Below, one piece after another: positions 56,514 through 64,000 of a stretch of DNA of 64,000 nucleotides (the first letter of the stretch is position 1; each line of letters begins with the position of its first letter). Under the pieces are notes generated by a model. The model saw nothing but the letters and a program-made list of their open reading frames with translations, had not been told where the DNA came from and did no database searches. The position numbers and the translations under genes are program-made. The DNA comes from Microbacterium caowuchunii. Its GTDB lineage: Bacteria; Actinomycetota; Actinomycetes; Actinomycetales; Microbacteriaceae. The stretch spans positions 248,001 through 312,000 of the forward strand of contig NZ_CP044231.1 in assembly GCF_008727755.1 (NCBI RefSeq), in the 5' to 3' direction.

Positions 56514-56993
56514 TCAGCCGTCCGTGGGATCCGTGACGGATGCAGAGGGGGCGATGCCGAGGGAGTCGGCGAACGCGGCGAGCTGCTGCGCGAACTGTGC
56601 GGCGGCGTCGGGGGCCCAGCCGGACATCGCGGCCGCGGCCATGGTGCGTCCCTGCGCGACGAGTCGCTCGTGCAGCTTCCTCCCCTTCGCGGACAGGGCC
56701 ACGATCGTGACCCGCCCATCGCCGGGCTCCGCCGTACGAACGACGAGCCCGGACCGATCGAGCCGGGCGAGCTGCTTGCTCGCGGTCGGCCTGCTGAGGT
56801 GCAGCCGGTCGGCGAGATCGCTTGCGCGCAGCGGTCCTTCGAGCCCGAGCATGTACAGCGCCGGGATGTCGGGGGTGTCGATCTCCGCACCGGCGTCGCG
56901 AGCGATCTCGGCCTGGACCTGCGCGGACGACCACCGGGCCATGAGATGCGTGAGCGATGAGAGCACGCTCTGGGGGGCCTGGTTGCCGTCCAT
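56514..56993 (-). CDS. MarR-family transcriptional regulator
   Basis: A 159-residue winged-helix regulator. Recognition region LRASDLADRLHLSRPTASKQL and wing LVVRTAEPGDGRVTIVALS are typical of MarR. Helical ends form the dimer. The start codon sits six bases after TAAGCT, a leaderless promoter, and a perfect palindrome overlaps the corresponding -35 region, so it almost certainly represses its own transcript and the SDR behind it. Ligand unknown. Confidence 0.93.
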   Translation of the reverse strand: MDGNQAPQSVLSSLTHLMARWSSAQVQAEIARDAGAEIDTPDIPALYMLGLEGPLRASDLADRLHLSRPTASKQLARLDRSGLVVRTAEPGDGRVTIVALSAKGRKLHERLVAQGRTMAAAAMSGWAPDAAAQFAQQLAAFADSLGIAPSASVTDPTDG

Positions 56994-56999
56994 GCCGCC

Positions 57000-57005
57000 A
57001 GCTTA
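57000..57005 (-). promoter_or_regulatory. -10 box TAAGCT of MarR-SDR operon
   Basis: On the minus strand: TTGCCT (57023-57028), 17 bases, TAAGCT, six bases, ATG. The best-formed leaderless promoter in the window. Confidence 0.65.
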
Positions 57006-57011
57006 TGCGAG

Positions 57012-57032
57012 ATAGTTGCCTGAGGCAACTAT
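57012..57032. promoter_or_regulatory. MarR operator palindrome
   Basis: Perfect inverted repeat ATAGTTGCC, centre TGA, GGCAACTAT. It covers the -35 box and most of the spacer of the MarR promoter. Confidence 0.8.
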
Positions 57033-57186
57033 CCGGCCGCGGCCCCGTCCCGCCCGGCCGGGTCGTGACCCGGCGATCGCCGAAGCGGGTTCGGCTGAGA
57101 CCGGGATGATCGGGGCCGTGCCTGCTCCGTCCGCCGCGAGGCTTGCCGATTGGCGCCGTGGCGACGCGTGACGTAAGCTTTTCGGC

Positions 57187-57277
57187 GGTGACGTGTCCGA
57201 GCGGCCGAAGGTGCAACTCTCGAAAAGTTGTGTAGGGTAACCCCCTACCGTGGGTTCAAATCCCACCGTCACCGCCA
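57187..57277 (+). tRNA. tRNA-Ser (CGA)
   Basis: A 91-base gene including an encoded CCA. Acceptor GGTGACG/CGTCACC with discriminator G, anticodon loop CTCGAAA (CGA), and a long variable arm (TAGGG/CCCTA) typical of serine tRNA. Confidence 0.95.
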
Positions 57278-57282
57278 CTGAG

Positions 57283-57314
57283 AACCCCCGGTAAAACGGG
57301 GGTTTTCGCTTTTT
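57283..57314 (+). terminator. Terminator of tRNA-Ser
   Basis: Stem AACCCCCG (57283-57290) with CGGGGGTT (57297-57304), six-base loop, then TCGCTTTTT. Confidence 0.9.
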
Positions 57315-57556
57315 CTGGATGGTCTGTGGTGCAGATTTGGTGCATATTCCCGTGGTCCTGCACCGAAGGGTGGCTGTCGAGGAGACTCTCACCTGTGACC
57401 GAATGGTCTTGAGCTTTCCGATTGCGTGTTGTCGTCAACACTCGGCCGGCTGATGCGACATAACAGCTAGTGCGTATGAACAGGTGTGTCATGGATCGGG
57501 GCGCGTGTGACCCGACTGGGGCCCTGCTATCAATGGAGCAGGGAAGGAGGCGTGCA

Positions 57557-57700
57557 ATGACGTTGAGCATAGAAGAGATGCTCGCGAAGCGGCCGGTCGA
57601 CGGCGAACATGTCGAAGCTCACATGCAGCGGATGCTCGCTGAGATTCGCGAGAATGAGCAGCGGGAGCGCGAGCGGCCTGGAGCCACGCAAGCTGACTAG
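57557..57700 (+). pseudogene. Truncated antitoxin-like N-terminus
   Basis: A 47-codon frame with a strong ribosome site (GGAAGGAGG). MTLSIEEMLAKRPVDGEHVEAH and QRMLAEIRENEQRERER resemble the N-terminal arm of XRE-type antitoxins of HigBA/RelBE-like modules, which normally continues with a helix-turn-helix starting near TQADLA. Here translation stops right after ATQAD. It is either a remnant left after loss of the HTH part, or a genuine 47-residue protein. The location downstream of a tRNA suggests a decayed mobile insertion. Confidence 0.5.
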
Positions 57701-58169
57701 CACTCTCACTCACGCCCGCACTGCGCCAAAGGGTGGGAGTAAGGCTCTCGTGACCGTGCAGAGGGGGTTCGGCTCTCTCTCTGAGAGCGGGCGGTAGATG
57801 CTGAGCGCGGCAAGGGGCGCTCTCGCTGAGCACTCCAACAGCGGAGTCTTCGGTAGAGGCACAACTCGCCGTCGCCTCTCGTCGCGGAGGTATCGGTTTA
57901 TAGCAGCCCGGTTTCGTCCGACCGCTGCGAGCGCATCGTGCAGCACCGCGCGAGCGGCCGCTGCTCTCCGGCTCCGGCTCCGGCTACGGCTGGGAACGCG
58001 CTGACCCGCTGACGGTCTCACTCATGCATCACCAGCATCGGGGCCTCGATCGCGCGCATCCATGAGCAGCGTCTACGAGGCTCGGAACCGCGTGAATCCG
58101 GCGAATCCGACCCCATTCGAACGGAGAAGGTCGAGCCTCTGTTGGCGTGACGCAGTAGGTTCGGTCTCC
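57701..58169. other. Gene-poor stretch
   Basis: A 469-base region with lower and more even base composition than its surroundings and no convincing gene. A 68-codon frame (57798-58004) lacks a ribosome site and ends in an RLRLRLRL repeat from GGCTCC-type slippage, so I leave it out. Confidence 0.6.
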
Positions 58170-59231
58170 ATGACCCGCTCGCCTCTGACCATGCCGACCC
58201 CGCGGACGTATCCCCTGCGCGGCGGGCCGGCTCTTCGCTGGGGCATCGTCGCGCCCGGCGCCATCGCCGCGGACTTCGTGCACGCCCTGCACACGCACAC
58301 GGATCAGCGGGTGGTGGCCGTCGCATCCCGATCCCCGGAACGCGCTGCGGAGTTCGCGCACAGGCACGGCATCCCCCGCAGCCACGGAGGATATGCCGCG
58401 CTCTTCGACGACCCGGCTGTCCAGGTCGTCTACGTCGCCGCGCCGCACAGCGAGCACCTGAGCCTCGGGCTCGCTGCGATCGCGGCGGGAAAGCACGTCC
58501 TGATCGAGAAACCCATCGGGTTGTCCGCCGCCGAAGCGCGGACCATCCGGGACGCCGCGCGGGCGGCGGGTGTCTTCGTCATGGAAGCGATGTGGACCCG
58601 GTTCCTCCCGCAGACCGACGTCATGGTGCAGCTTCGGGATGCGGGGGCCCTCGGTGACGTGCGACTCCTCACGGCGGACTTCGGCTTCCGGGCGCAACCG
58701 GGGGGCCGCATCTTCGACCCGGTGCTCGGCGGCGGCGCCCTGCTGGACCTCGGTGTCTACCTGGTCTGGCTGAGCCGGATGTGGCTCGGCGCCCCGGACT
58801 CGATCACGGCGAGTGGAACGCTCAGCGAGACCGGGGTGGACGATCAGAGTGCGACCGTGCTCGGATACGCGTCCGGTGCCCGGGCCGTACTCACGACGAG
58901 CCTCCTGGTGTCCTCGCCCGGCCGGGCCGGCGTTTCCGGCACGGAGGCGCACCTCGACCTCGATCCGGACTGGGTCTTCCCGAGCGGGTTCGACCTGGTC
59001 GCGGCGGGGCGGGGGGAGCGAGCCCGGTTCGCCGACCGTTCCGGCATGACCCGGCGACAGGGGATGGCGTGGCAGACGGCGGCGGTCGCGCGGCACGTCG
59101 CCGACGGGCGGACGGAATCCCCGGAGCACCCTCTCCAGGCATCGATCGAGATCCTGGGGGTCATCGACGAGGCGCGCCGCCAGGTTCGCGCCGCCGCGGA
59201 GGAAGCCCTCCGCGAGAGCGCTCCCAGATAA
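58170..59231 (+). CDS. Gfo/Idh/MocA-family oxidoreductase
   Basis: A 353-residue sugar-type oxidoreductase. Rossmann loop WGIVAPGAIAADFV (GxGxIA variant with APG), VASRSPERAAEFA, YVAAPHSEHL, the signature EKPIGLSAAEA with the catalytic Lys, and GGGALLDLGVYLVWL in the C-terminal domain. Family members oxidise or reduce sugars and inositols with NAD(P). ATG at 58170 is chosen (58191 also possible); no strong ribosome site. The gene precedes a beta-glucoside uptake operon but is separated from it by that operon's promoter. Confidence 0.9.
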   Translation: MTRSPLTMPTPRTYPLRGGPALRWGIVAPGAIAADFVHALHTHTDQRVVAVASRSPERAAEFAHRHGIPRSHGGYAALFDDPAVQVVYVAAPHSEHLSLGLAAIAAGKHVLIEKPIGLSAAEARTIRDAARAAGVFVMEAMWTRFLPQTDVMVQLRDAGALGDVRLLTADFGFRAQPGGRIFDPVLGGGALLDLGVYLVWLSRMWLGAPDSITASGTLSETGVDDQSATVLGYASGARAVLTTSLLVSSPGRAGVSGTEAHLDLDPDWVFPSGFDLVAAGRGERARFADRSGMTRRQGMAWQTAAVARHVADGRTESPEHPLQASIEILGVIDEARRQVRAAAEEALRESAPR

Positions 59232-59234
59232 TTC

Positions 59235-59263
59235 TTGACGTCGACGCCCCGAAGACGTACCGT
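59235..59263 (+). promoter_or_regulatory. Promoter of beta-glucoside operon
   Basis: TTGACG (59235-59240), 17-base spacer, TACCGT (59258-59263). Transcription should begin near 59270, directly before the two operators. Confidence 0.7.
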
Positions 59264-59273
59264 CAACGCAAGT

Positions 59274-59305
59274 CATGGGAACGTGCCCATGGGAACGTGC
59301 CCATG
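59274..59305 (+). promoter_or_regulatory. Two abutting LacI/CebR-type operators
   Basis: TGGGAACGTGCCCA occurs at 59276-59289 and again at 59290-59303, back to back. The sequence closely resembles the CebR operator TGGGAGCGCTCCCA of actinobacterial cello-oligosaccharide operons. The position just after the expected start site suits a repressor roadblock. No LacI-type gene is in the window. Confidence 0.75.
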
Positions 59306-59337
59306 AGTTCCGGACTTACGCACACAAAGGAGTGATC

Positions 59338-60639
59338 GTGAAAGCAACGCGAAGCAAGATCGCCGCATCCGTCGTGGGTGCAGCGTCACTGGCCCTCATC
59401 GCATCGGGATGCTCACAGGGGGCGGGCGGTAGTGCGGCGGGGGATGACGGCAAGACCACGCTGACCATCACCACCTTCGGCACCATGGGCGTCGACGCCA
59501 AGTACGAGGAGTACATGGAGGAGAACCCGAACATCGTCATCGAGGCGACCAACCTCGAGGGCGGCGGGGCGGCGCGCGACGACGCCTACGCGAAGATCGC
59601 CGCCCGCACGGGCCTGAGCGACATCGTCGCGATCGAAGAGGGGTGGCTCGGCACGATCGCGGACGTCTCCGACGCGTTCGTAGACCTGCGCGACTACGGC
59701 ATCGAGGACGTCAAGGACCAGTGGCTGGACTGGAAGTACGACCAGGGCACCACCACCGACGGCCGGGTCATCGGCGCCGGCCTCGACATCGGCCCCCAGG
59801 GCCTCTGCTACCGCGGCGACCTCTTCGAGGCGGCGGGTCTTCCCAGCGAGCGCACGGAGGTCGCCGAGTACTTCGGCGGCGATGACGCGACCTGGGACCG
59901 CTTCTTCGAAGTGGGCCAGGAATACGTGGACAACACCGGCAAGGCGTTTTACCACAGCCCCCGATTCTTCTGGAACTCCTTCGTGAACCAGCAGGAGGAG
60001 GGCTACTACAAGAAGGACGGCGAGACGCTCAACATCGAGGACAACAAGGTCTTGAAGGAGCAGTTCACCAAGATCGTCGAGGCGGAGCAGGCGGGCCTCG
60101 GCGCCGGTCTGCCGGGCTGGGACGTCGGCCCGGAGGCCAAGGCCGGCGACTTCGCCGTGTACATGTGCCCGAGCTGGATGCTCGGTATCGTGCAGGGCTA
60201 CTACGACGAGGGGACCACCGACAGCGGCTGGGACTTCGCCGATGTCCTTCCGGGCGGTGCGGCCAACTGGGGCGGCGCGTTCCTCGGCGTCTCCGAGTCG
60301 TCCGAGCACAAGGAAGAGGCGGCCAAGCTCGCCCTGTGGCTCGCGTCCCCCGCGCAGCAGGCGGCATCGTTCGAGGTCGCAGGTCCCTTCCCGAGCACGG
60401 TCGAGGGCCAGGAACTGGTCGCCGACACGACGAGCGCGTTCTTCAACGACGCCCCCACCGGTGAGATCTTCGCCGCCCGCGCAAAGGGTGTCGTCGCGCA
60501 GGTGAAGGGCCCGGAGGACTCCAACATCCAGGACAACGTCTTCGGCCCGACCTTCGACCGCGTCAGCCAGGGCGAACTGACGGACCCCGACAAGGCCTGG
60601 GATGAGGCCATGACGCTGCTGGGTCAGATCGTCCCCTGA
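59338..60639 (+). CDS. Sugar ABC transporter substrate-binding lipoprotein (CebE-like)
   Basis: A 433-residue family 1 solute-binding lipoprotein with lipobox ASGC near residue 23. ITTFGTMGVDAKYEEYMEENPNI is the usual first strand and helix. It has GLDIGPQGLCYRGDLFEAAGL, aromatic residues for sugar stacking (FYHSPRFFWNSF), and LALWLASPAQQAASFE near the end. GTG at 59338 has AAAGGAG five bases upstream. The next genes are two sugar permeases and a GH1 enzyme, so a beta-glucoside such as cellobiose is the likely ligand. No ATPase gene is present; a shared MsiK-type ATPase elsewhere is expected. Confidence 0.92.
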   Translation: MKATRSKIAASVVGAASLALIASGCSQGAGGSAAGDDGKTTLTITTFGTMGVDAKYEEYMEENPNIVIEATNLEGGGAARDDAYAKIAARTGLSDIVAIEEGWLGTIADVSDAFVDLRDYGIEDVKDQWLDWKYDQGTTTDGRVIGAGLDIGPQGLCYRGDLFEAAGLPSERTEVAEYFGGDDATWDRFFEVGQEYVDNTGKAFYHSPRFFWNSFVNQQEEGYYKKDGETLNIEDNKVLKEQFTKIVEAEQAGLGAGLPGWDVGPEAKAGDFAVYMCPSWMLGIVQGYYDEGTTDSGWDFADVLPGGAANWGGAFLGVSESSEHKEEAAKLALWLASPAQQAASFEVAGPFPSTVEGQELVADTTSAFFNDAPTGEIFAARAKGVVAQVKGPEDSNIQDNVFGPTFDRVSQGELTDPDKAWDEAMTLLGQIVP

Positions 60640-60717
60640 TCGATGCCGGGCGGCCCGGTGCATGCGCCGGGCCGTCCGCTTCCCTCCCGCCGTACCTCAC
60701 CCTCGCGGATTGGCTCA

Positions 60718-61716
60718 ATGATGACCATGCTTACCCGGAGTCGCCCCCTCCGGTCGGAACTCACGTTCCGGCAGAGGGTGAGTCGCTTCGACTACACCGT
60801 CTCCCCGTACCTCTACGTCGCGCCGTTCTTCATCCTGTTCGCGTTGATCGGCGTCTTCCCCATCGCGTACACGTTCAACGTGTCGCTGTACGACTGGCAC
60901 CTCCTGAAGGGGCAGGGCGAGTTCGTCGGCCTCGCGAACTACGTCAGCGTGCTGAGCGACCCGTTTTTCTGGAACGCGTTCGGCAACACCGTGAGCATCT
61001 TCCTGCTCTCGGCCATCCCGCAGCTCGTCGTGGCGACCGGCATCGCCGCGCTCCTCGACCAGGCGATCCGCGGCAAGACCTTCTGGCGCATGAGCATCCT
61101 GCTGCCGTACATCGTGGCTCCGGTCGCGGTCACCGTGATCTTCCTGCAGGTCTTCAACCAGTACCACGGCCCCGTCGCCGGACTCCTGGAGCTGTTCGGA
61201 CTCGACCCGATCCGCTGGACGTTCGACGCCTTCCCCTCCCACGTCGCCATCGCCACGATGGTGAACTGGCGCTGGACCGGCTACAACGCGCTGCTCCTGC
61301 TGGCGGCCATGCAGGCCGTGCCGCGCGACGTCTATGAATCCGCGGCCATCGATGGCGCGAACAAGCTTCGCAGGTTCTGGTCCATCACCATCCCCATGAT
61401 CCGCCCGACGCTCATCTTCGTCGTCATCACCGCCACCATCGGGGGCCTGCAGATCTTCACCGAACCGCGGCTGTTCGACGCCCGCTATTACGGCGGCAGC
61501 AACCGGCAGTTCCAGACGATCGTCCTCTTCCTCTACGAGATGGGCTTCGTGCGGCGCGACTTCGGTCGGGCATCCGCCACCGCCTGGATCCTGTTCCTCA
61601 TCATCGTGCTCGTCGGGCTCCTCAGCTTCGCGGTCACCCGAGCCATCCGCACCGCCGACACCAAGACCCGTCGGATCAAGATCGCCACCATCGGCGCGCA
61701 GCAGGGAGAATCATGA
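60718..61716 (+). CDS. Sugar ABC permease (CebF-like)
   Basis: A 332-residue permease of the MalF type with six helices. LYVAPFFILFALIGVFPIAYTF is the first helix, and the EAA loop reads DVYESAAIDGANKLRRFWSITIPMI. The ATG at 60718 (or 60721) has no strong ribosome site, but the N-terminus is conserved in style. Overlaps the next permease by four bases. Confidence 0.93.
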   Translation: MMTMLTRSRPLRSELTFRQRVSRFDYTVSPYLYVAPFFILFALIGVFPIAYTFNVSLYDWHLLKGQGEFVGLANYVSVLSDPFFWNAFGNTVSIFLLSAIPQLVVATGIAALLDQAIRGKTFWRMSILLPYIVAPVAVTVIFLQVFNQYHGPVAGLLELFGLDPIRWTFDAFPSHVAIATMVNWRWTGYNALLLLAAMQAVPRDVYESAAIDGANKLRRFWSITIPMIRPTLIFVVITATIGGLQIFTEPRLFDARYYGGSNRQFQTIVLFLYEMGFVRRDFGRASATAWILFLIIVLVGLLSFAVTRAIRTADTKTRRIKIATIGAQQGES

Positions 61717-62633
61717 CCGGCATCGTCACCTCCCCCCGGCCGTCCGCGCCGGCGCAGGACAAGGAACGCCGCCTCGCCGCGGCCGAACGTCGCGCGAAAC
61801 GCCGGCGGGCCTACGAACGCCCGGGAGCGCTCACCTACGCCCTGCTGATCGCGTTCTTCGCCGGCTCCGCATTCCCGTTGTGGTGGTCGTTCGTCATCGG
61901 CAGCCGCCAGTCCTCCGACGTCAACCTGGTGCCGCCGGCGATCGTGCCGGGAGGGAACTTCCTCACGAACGTGGACAAGGTGTTCGACACCGTGCCGTTC
62001 TGGCTGGCGCTCGCGAACAGCATCGTCATCTCCGGTGCGATCACGGTCTCCGTGGTGTTCTTCTCGACGCTCGCCGGGTACTCGTTCGCGAAGCTGCGCT
62101 TCCGCGGGCGGACCGGCTTGCTACTCGCGGTGATCGCGACGATGGCGATCCCGACCCAGCTCGGCATCATCCCCCTCTTCATGCTCATGGGCGAGTGGGG
62201 CTGGATCGGCACCGTGCAGGCGGTCATCGTGCCGGGCATGGTCACGGCCTTCGGCGTCTTCTTCATGCGGCAGTACCTGGTCGACGTCATCCCCGACGAA
62301 CTCATCGAGGCTGCCCGGGTCGACGGCGCGAGCATGTGGGGCACCTTCTGGCATGTCGCCCTCCCGGCGGCGCGGCCGGCGATGGCGGTGCTCGCCCTGT
62401 TCACGTTCATGGCGTCGTGGACCGACTACCTCTGGCCACAACTCGTCCTGAGCCCCCGCAACCCCAACGTGCAGACCGCGCTCGCCGCGCTGAGCGCCGC
62501 CGGCGGGCAGAACCCGGACAACGCCATGGTCCTCGCGGGGGCCGTCCTCTCGGTCATCCCGCTCCTCATCCTCTTCTTCGCGGCGGGCAAGCAGCTCGTT
62601 GCGGGAATCATGCAAGGCGCGGTGAAAGGCTGA
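61713..62633 (+). CDS. Sugar ABC permease (CebG-like)
   Basis: A 306-residue MalG-type permease. Basic N-terminus ([13 protein letters not shown]), six helices, and the EAA loop [36 protein letters not shown] and the C-terminal [14 protein letters not shown] are typical of MalG/CebG. ATG at 61713 overlaps the upstream stop. Confidence 0.94.
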   Translation: MTGIVTSPRPSAPAQDKERRLAAAERRAKRRRAYERPGALTYALLIAFFAGSAFPLWWSFVIGSRQSSDVNLVPPAIVPGGNFLTNVDKVFDTVPFWLALANSIVISGAITVSVVFFSTLAGYSFAKLRFRGRTGLLLAVIATMAIPTQLGIIPLFMLMGEWGWIGTVQAVIVPGMVTAFGVFFMRQYLVDVIPDELIEAARVDGASMWGTFWHVALPAARPAMAVLALFTFMASWTDYLWPQLVLSPRNPNVQTALAALSAAGGQNPDNAMVLAGAVLSVIPLLILFFAAGKQLVAGIMQGAVKG

Positions 62634-62634
62634 T

Positions 62635-64000
62635 ATGACCATCAACACTCCGACGCACTCCCGGGAACGTCCCGAACACTTCGAGGTGGGGTCGGGCTTC
62701 CCCGCCGGATTCCTCTTCGGCTCTGCCACCGCCGCATACCAGATCGAGGGCGCCACGGAGGCGGACGGGCGCGGCCCGTCCATCTGGGACACATTCAGCG
62801 CCACTCCGGGCAAGATCGTGGGCGGCGACACGGGTGCCGTCGCCGACGACCACTACAACCGTCTCGATACCGATCTCGACCTGATGGCGGAACTCGGCCT
62901 CGAGGCCTACCGCTTCTCCATCGCCTGGTCGCGCATCCAGCCGACGGGGTCGGGTGAGGTCAACCCAGCGGGTCTCGACTTCTACCGTCGCCTCGTCGAC
63001 GGGCTCACCGCCCGTGGCATCCGCCCGATCGCGACCCTCTATCACTGGGATCTCCCCCAGGCCCTCGAAGACCTCGGCGGATGGAGGAACCGGGAGACGG
63101 CCTACCGTTTCGCCGAGTACACGCGCCTGGTCGTGGCGGCGCTCGGCGACCGCGTCCCGGTATGGACCACGCTGAACGAGCCGTGGTGCAGCGCGTTCCT
63201 CGGTTACGGGTCCGGGGCGCACGCGCCCGGCGTCACCGACGGCGACGCCGCACTGCGCGCCATGCACCACCTGAACCTCGCCCACGGTCTGGCCGTGCAG
63301 GAGATCCGCGAGCTCGCGCCGCACGCCGAGGTGTCGGTCACCCTCAATTTCCACGTCGTCCGCGGCGATGACAGCGAGGCGGTGCGACGGATCGACGCGC
63401 TGGCGAACCGGTCGTTCACCGGCCCGATGCTGCGGGGTGCCTATCCCGCCGACCTGATCGAGGACACCTCGACGGTGACGGACTGGTCGTTCGTGCTGCC
63501 CGGCGACGACGTGATCATCCACCAGCCGCTCGACTTCCTCGGGGTCAACTACTACTCGACGACCCGGGTGCGCACATGGGACGGGGTGTCCCCTCGCGAG
63601 CGGGCGGACGGGCACAAAGACGCCGGCGGCTCGCCCTGGCCCGGGAGCGAGCACGTGGAATTCCTGCACCAGGAGGGTCCGTTCACCGCGATGGGATGGA
63701 ACATCGCTCCGGACGGGCTGGAGGAACTGCTCGTCTCCCTGAGCGACCGGTTCCCGGATCTTCCCCTCATGATCACCGAGAACGGCGCCGCGTTCGAGGA
63801 CGAGGTCGTCGGCGACCGGGTGCCGGACCGCCTCCGCGTCGACTACCTCCGCCGGCACATCAGCGCGGCGCACCGCGCGATGGGACGGGGCGTGGACCTC
63901 CGCGGATACCTCGTCTGGTCGCTCCTCGACAACTTCGAGTGGGGCTACGGGTTCAGTAAGCGTTTCGGCATCATCCACGTCGACTACGACACGCAGAAGC
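62635..64000 (+). CDS. GH1 beta-glucosidase (3' end outside window)
   Basis: 455 visible codons of a family 1 glycoside hydrolase, begun at ATG 62635 one base after the permease stop. The N-terminal signature is [15 protein letters not shown]. Acid/base Glu182 is in TLNEPW and nucleophile Glu382 in [27 protein letters not shown] lies just before the window end, so only about 20-30 residues are missing. No signal peptide, so it hydrolyses imported beta-glucosides (cellobiose and similar) in the cytoplasm, as BglC does in the Ceb system. Confidence 0.96.
   Translation, partial: MTINTPTHSRERPEHFEVGSGFPAGFLFGSATAAYQIEGATEADGRGPSIWDTFSATPGKIVGGDTGAVADDHYNRLDTDLDLMAELGLEAYRFSIAWSRIQPTGSGEVNPAGLDFYRRLVDGLTARGIRPIATLYHWDLPQALEDLGGWRNRETAYRFAEYTRLVVAALGDRVPVWTTLNEPWCSAFLGYGSGAHAPGVTDGDAALRAMHHLNLAHGLAVQEIRELAPHAEVSVTLNFHVVRGDDSEAVRRIDALANRSFTGPMLRGAYPADLIEDTSTVTDWSFVLPGDDVIIHQPLDFLGVNYYSTTRVRTWDGVSPRERADGHKDAGGSPWPGSEHVEFLHQEGPFTAMGWNIAPDGLEELLVSLSDRFPDLPLMITENGAAFEDEVVGDRVPDRLRVDYLRRHISAAHRAMGRGVDLRGYLVWSLLDNFEWGYGFSKRFGIIHVDYDTQK

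Noticed and set aside
57798..58004. 68-codon frame ending in RLRLRLRL
   Set aside because: No ribosome site or similarity, and the repeat tail reflects simple-sequence DNA.
57187..58169. Attachment-site duplication of the tRNA-Ser 3' end
   Set aside because: I found no second copy of the T-arm/acceptor sequence downstream in the window and no integrase gene.
62663..62673. GGGAACGTCCC as a further LacI-type operator in the GH1 coding start
   Set aside because: It is 11 bp within codons 10-13, lacks the TGGG...CCCA frame of the two promoter operators and probably arises by chance.

Overview
The window is high-GC actinobacterial chromosome, most likely from a Microbacteriaceae member and probably Microbacterium. 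The evidence is the strong G/C third-position bias, the gene order ftsH-folE-folP-folB-folK-DUF3180-PH-PH-DUF2520-lysS, the DUF4192, ClpC and RadA contexts, and frequent leaderless promoters (TANNNT, six bases, start codon). Genus assignment is inference from gene order and style; no 16S gene is present.

Layout. 1-4 kb: small membrane and secreted proteins, a class C beta-lactamase-like lipoprotein, a decayed SDR pseudogene, then tRNA-Glu, tRNA-Asp and tRNA-Phe on the minus strand. 4.3-6.4 kb: a Tat-type secreted coiled-coil M23 peptidase convergent with ppa across a strong bidirectional terminator. 6.5-17.6 kb: a housekeeping block of tilS, hpt, ftsH, the four-gene folate set, DUF3180, two PH-domain membrane proteins, a DUF2520 Rossmann protein and lysS. 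17.6-25.5 kb: DUF4192, cardiolipin synthase, a lipoprotein with a duplicated domain, clpC, a GNAT acetyltransferase and a secreted protein.

25.5-32.6 kb is an amine-utilisation cluster: an ethanolamine-type permease divergent from a glutamine-synthetase-like ligase, a class I amidohydrolase (PuuD type), an aldehyde dehydrogenase, an SDR dehydrogenase and a FadR-type regulator. With an SDR in place of the amine oxidase of the Puu route, the set fits ethanolamine degradation through gamma-glutamylethanolamide. 32.7-34.7 kb holds an SseB-like protein and radA.

34.9-52.8 kb is a purine-scavenging island. A minus-strand operon carries adenosine deaminase, a secreted unknown, a BMP lipoprotein, its ABC ATPase, adenine deaminase, two permeases and an acyl-CoA-dehydrogenase-like protein. 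Beside it lie a nucleoside/guanine deaminase, a GntR/UTRA regulator, a PPC-domain protein, an amidohydrolase and a Dpp-type ABC importer. A shared palindrome, CTTGT-N2-ACAAG, occurs at three promoter regions (plus half sites), suggesting one regulon under the GntR protein.

52.8-57 kb: a repeat-rich non-coding kilobase, then creatininase-like and L-lactate dehydrogenase genes, and an SDR with a MarR regulator behind a perfect palindromic operator. 57.2-58.1 kb: tRNA-Ser followed by a gene-poor stretch with a truncated antitoxin-like remnant. 58.2-64 kb: a Gfo/Idh/MocA oxidoreductase and a CebEFG-BglC-like beta-glucoside operon with two back-to-back LacI-type operators; the GH1 gene runs off the window.

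The most unusual signal is a dispersed family of seven inverted-repeat elements (6.4, 31.6-31.9 and 53.0-53.6 kb). Their arms, CACAACTCCTGCA and its complement, lie at a constant outer span of 69-70 bp, while the 43-44 bp interiors are unrelated in sequence, apart from one recent duplicate pair.
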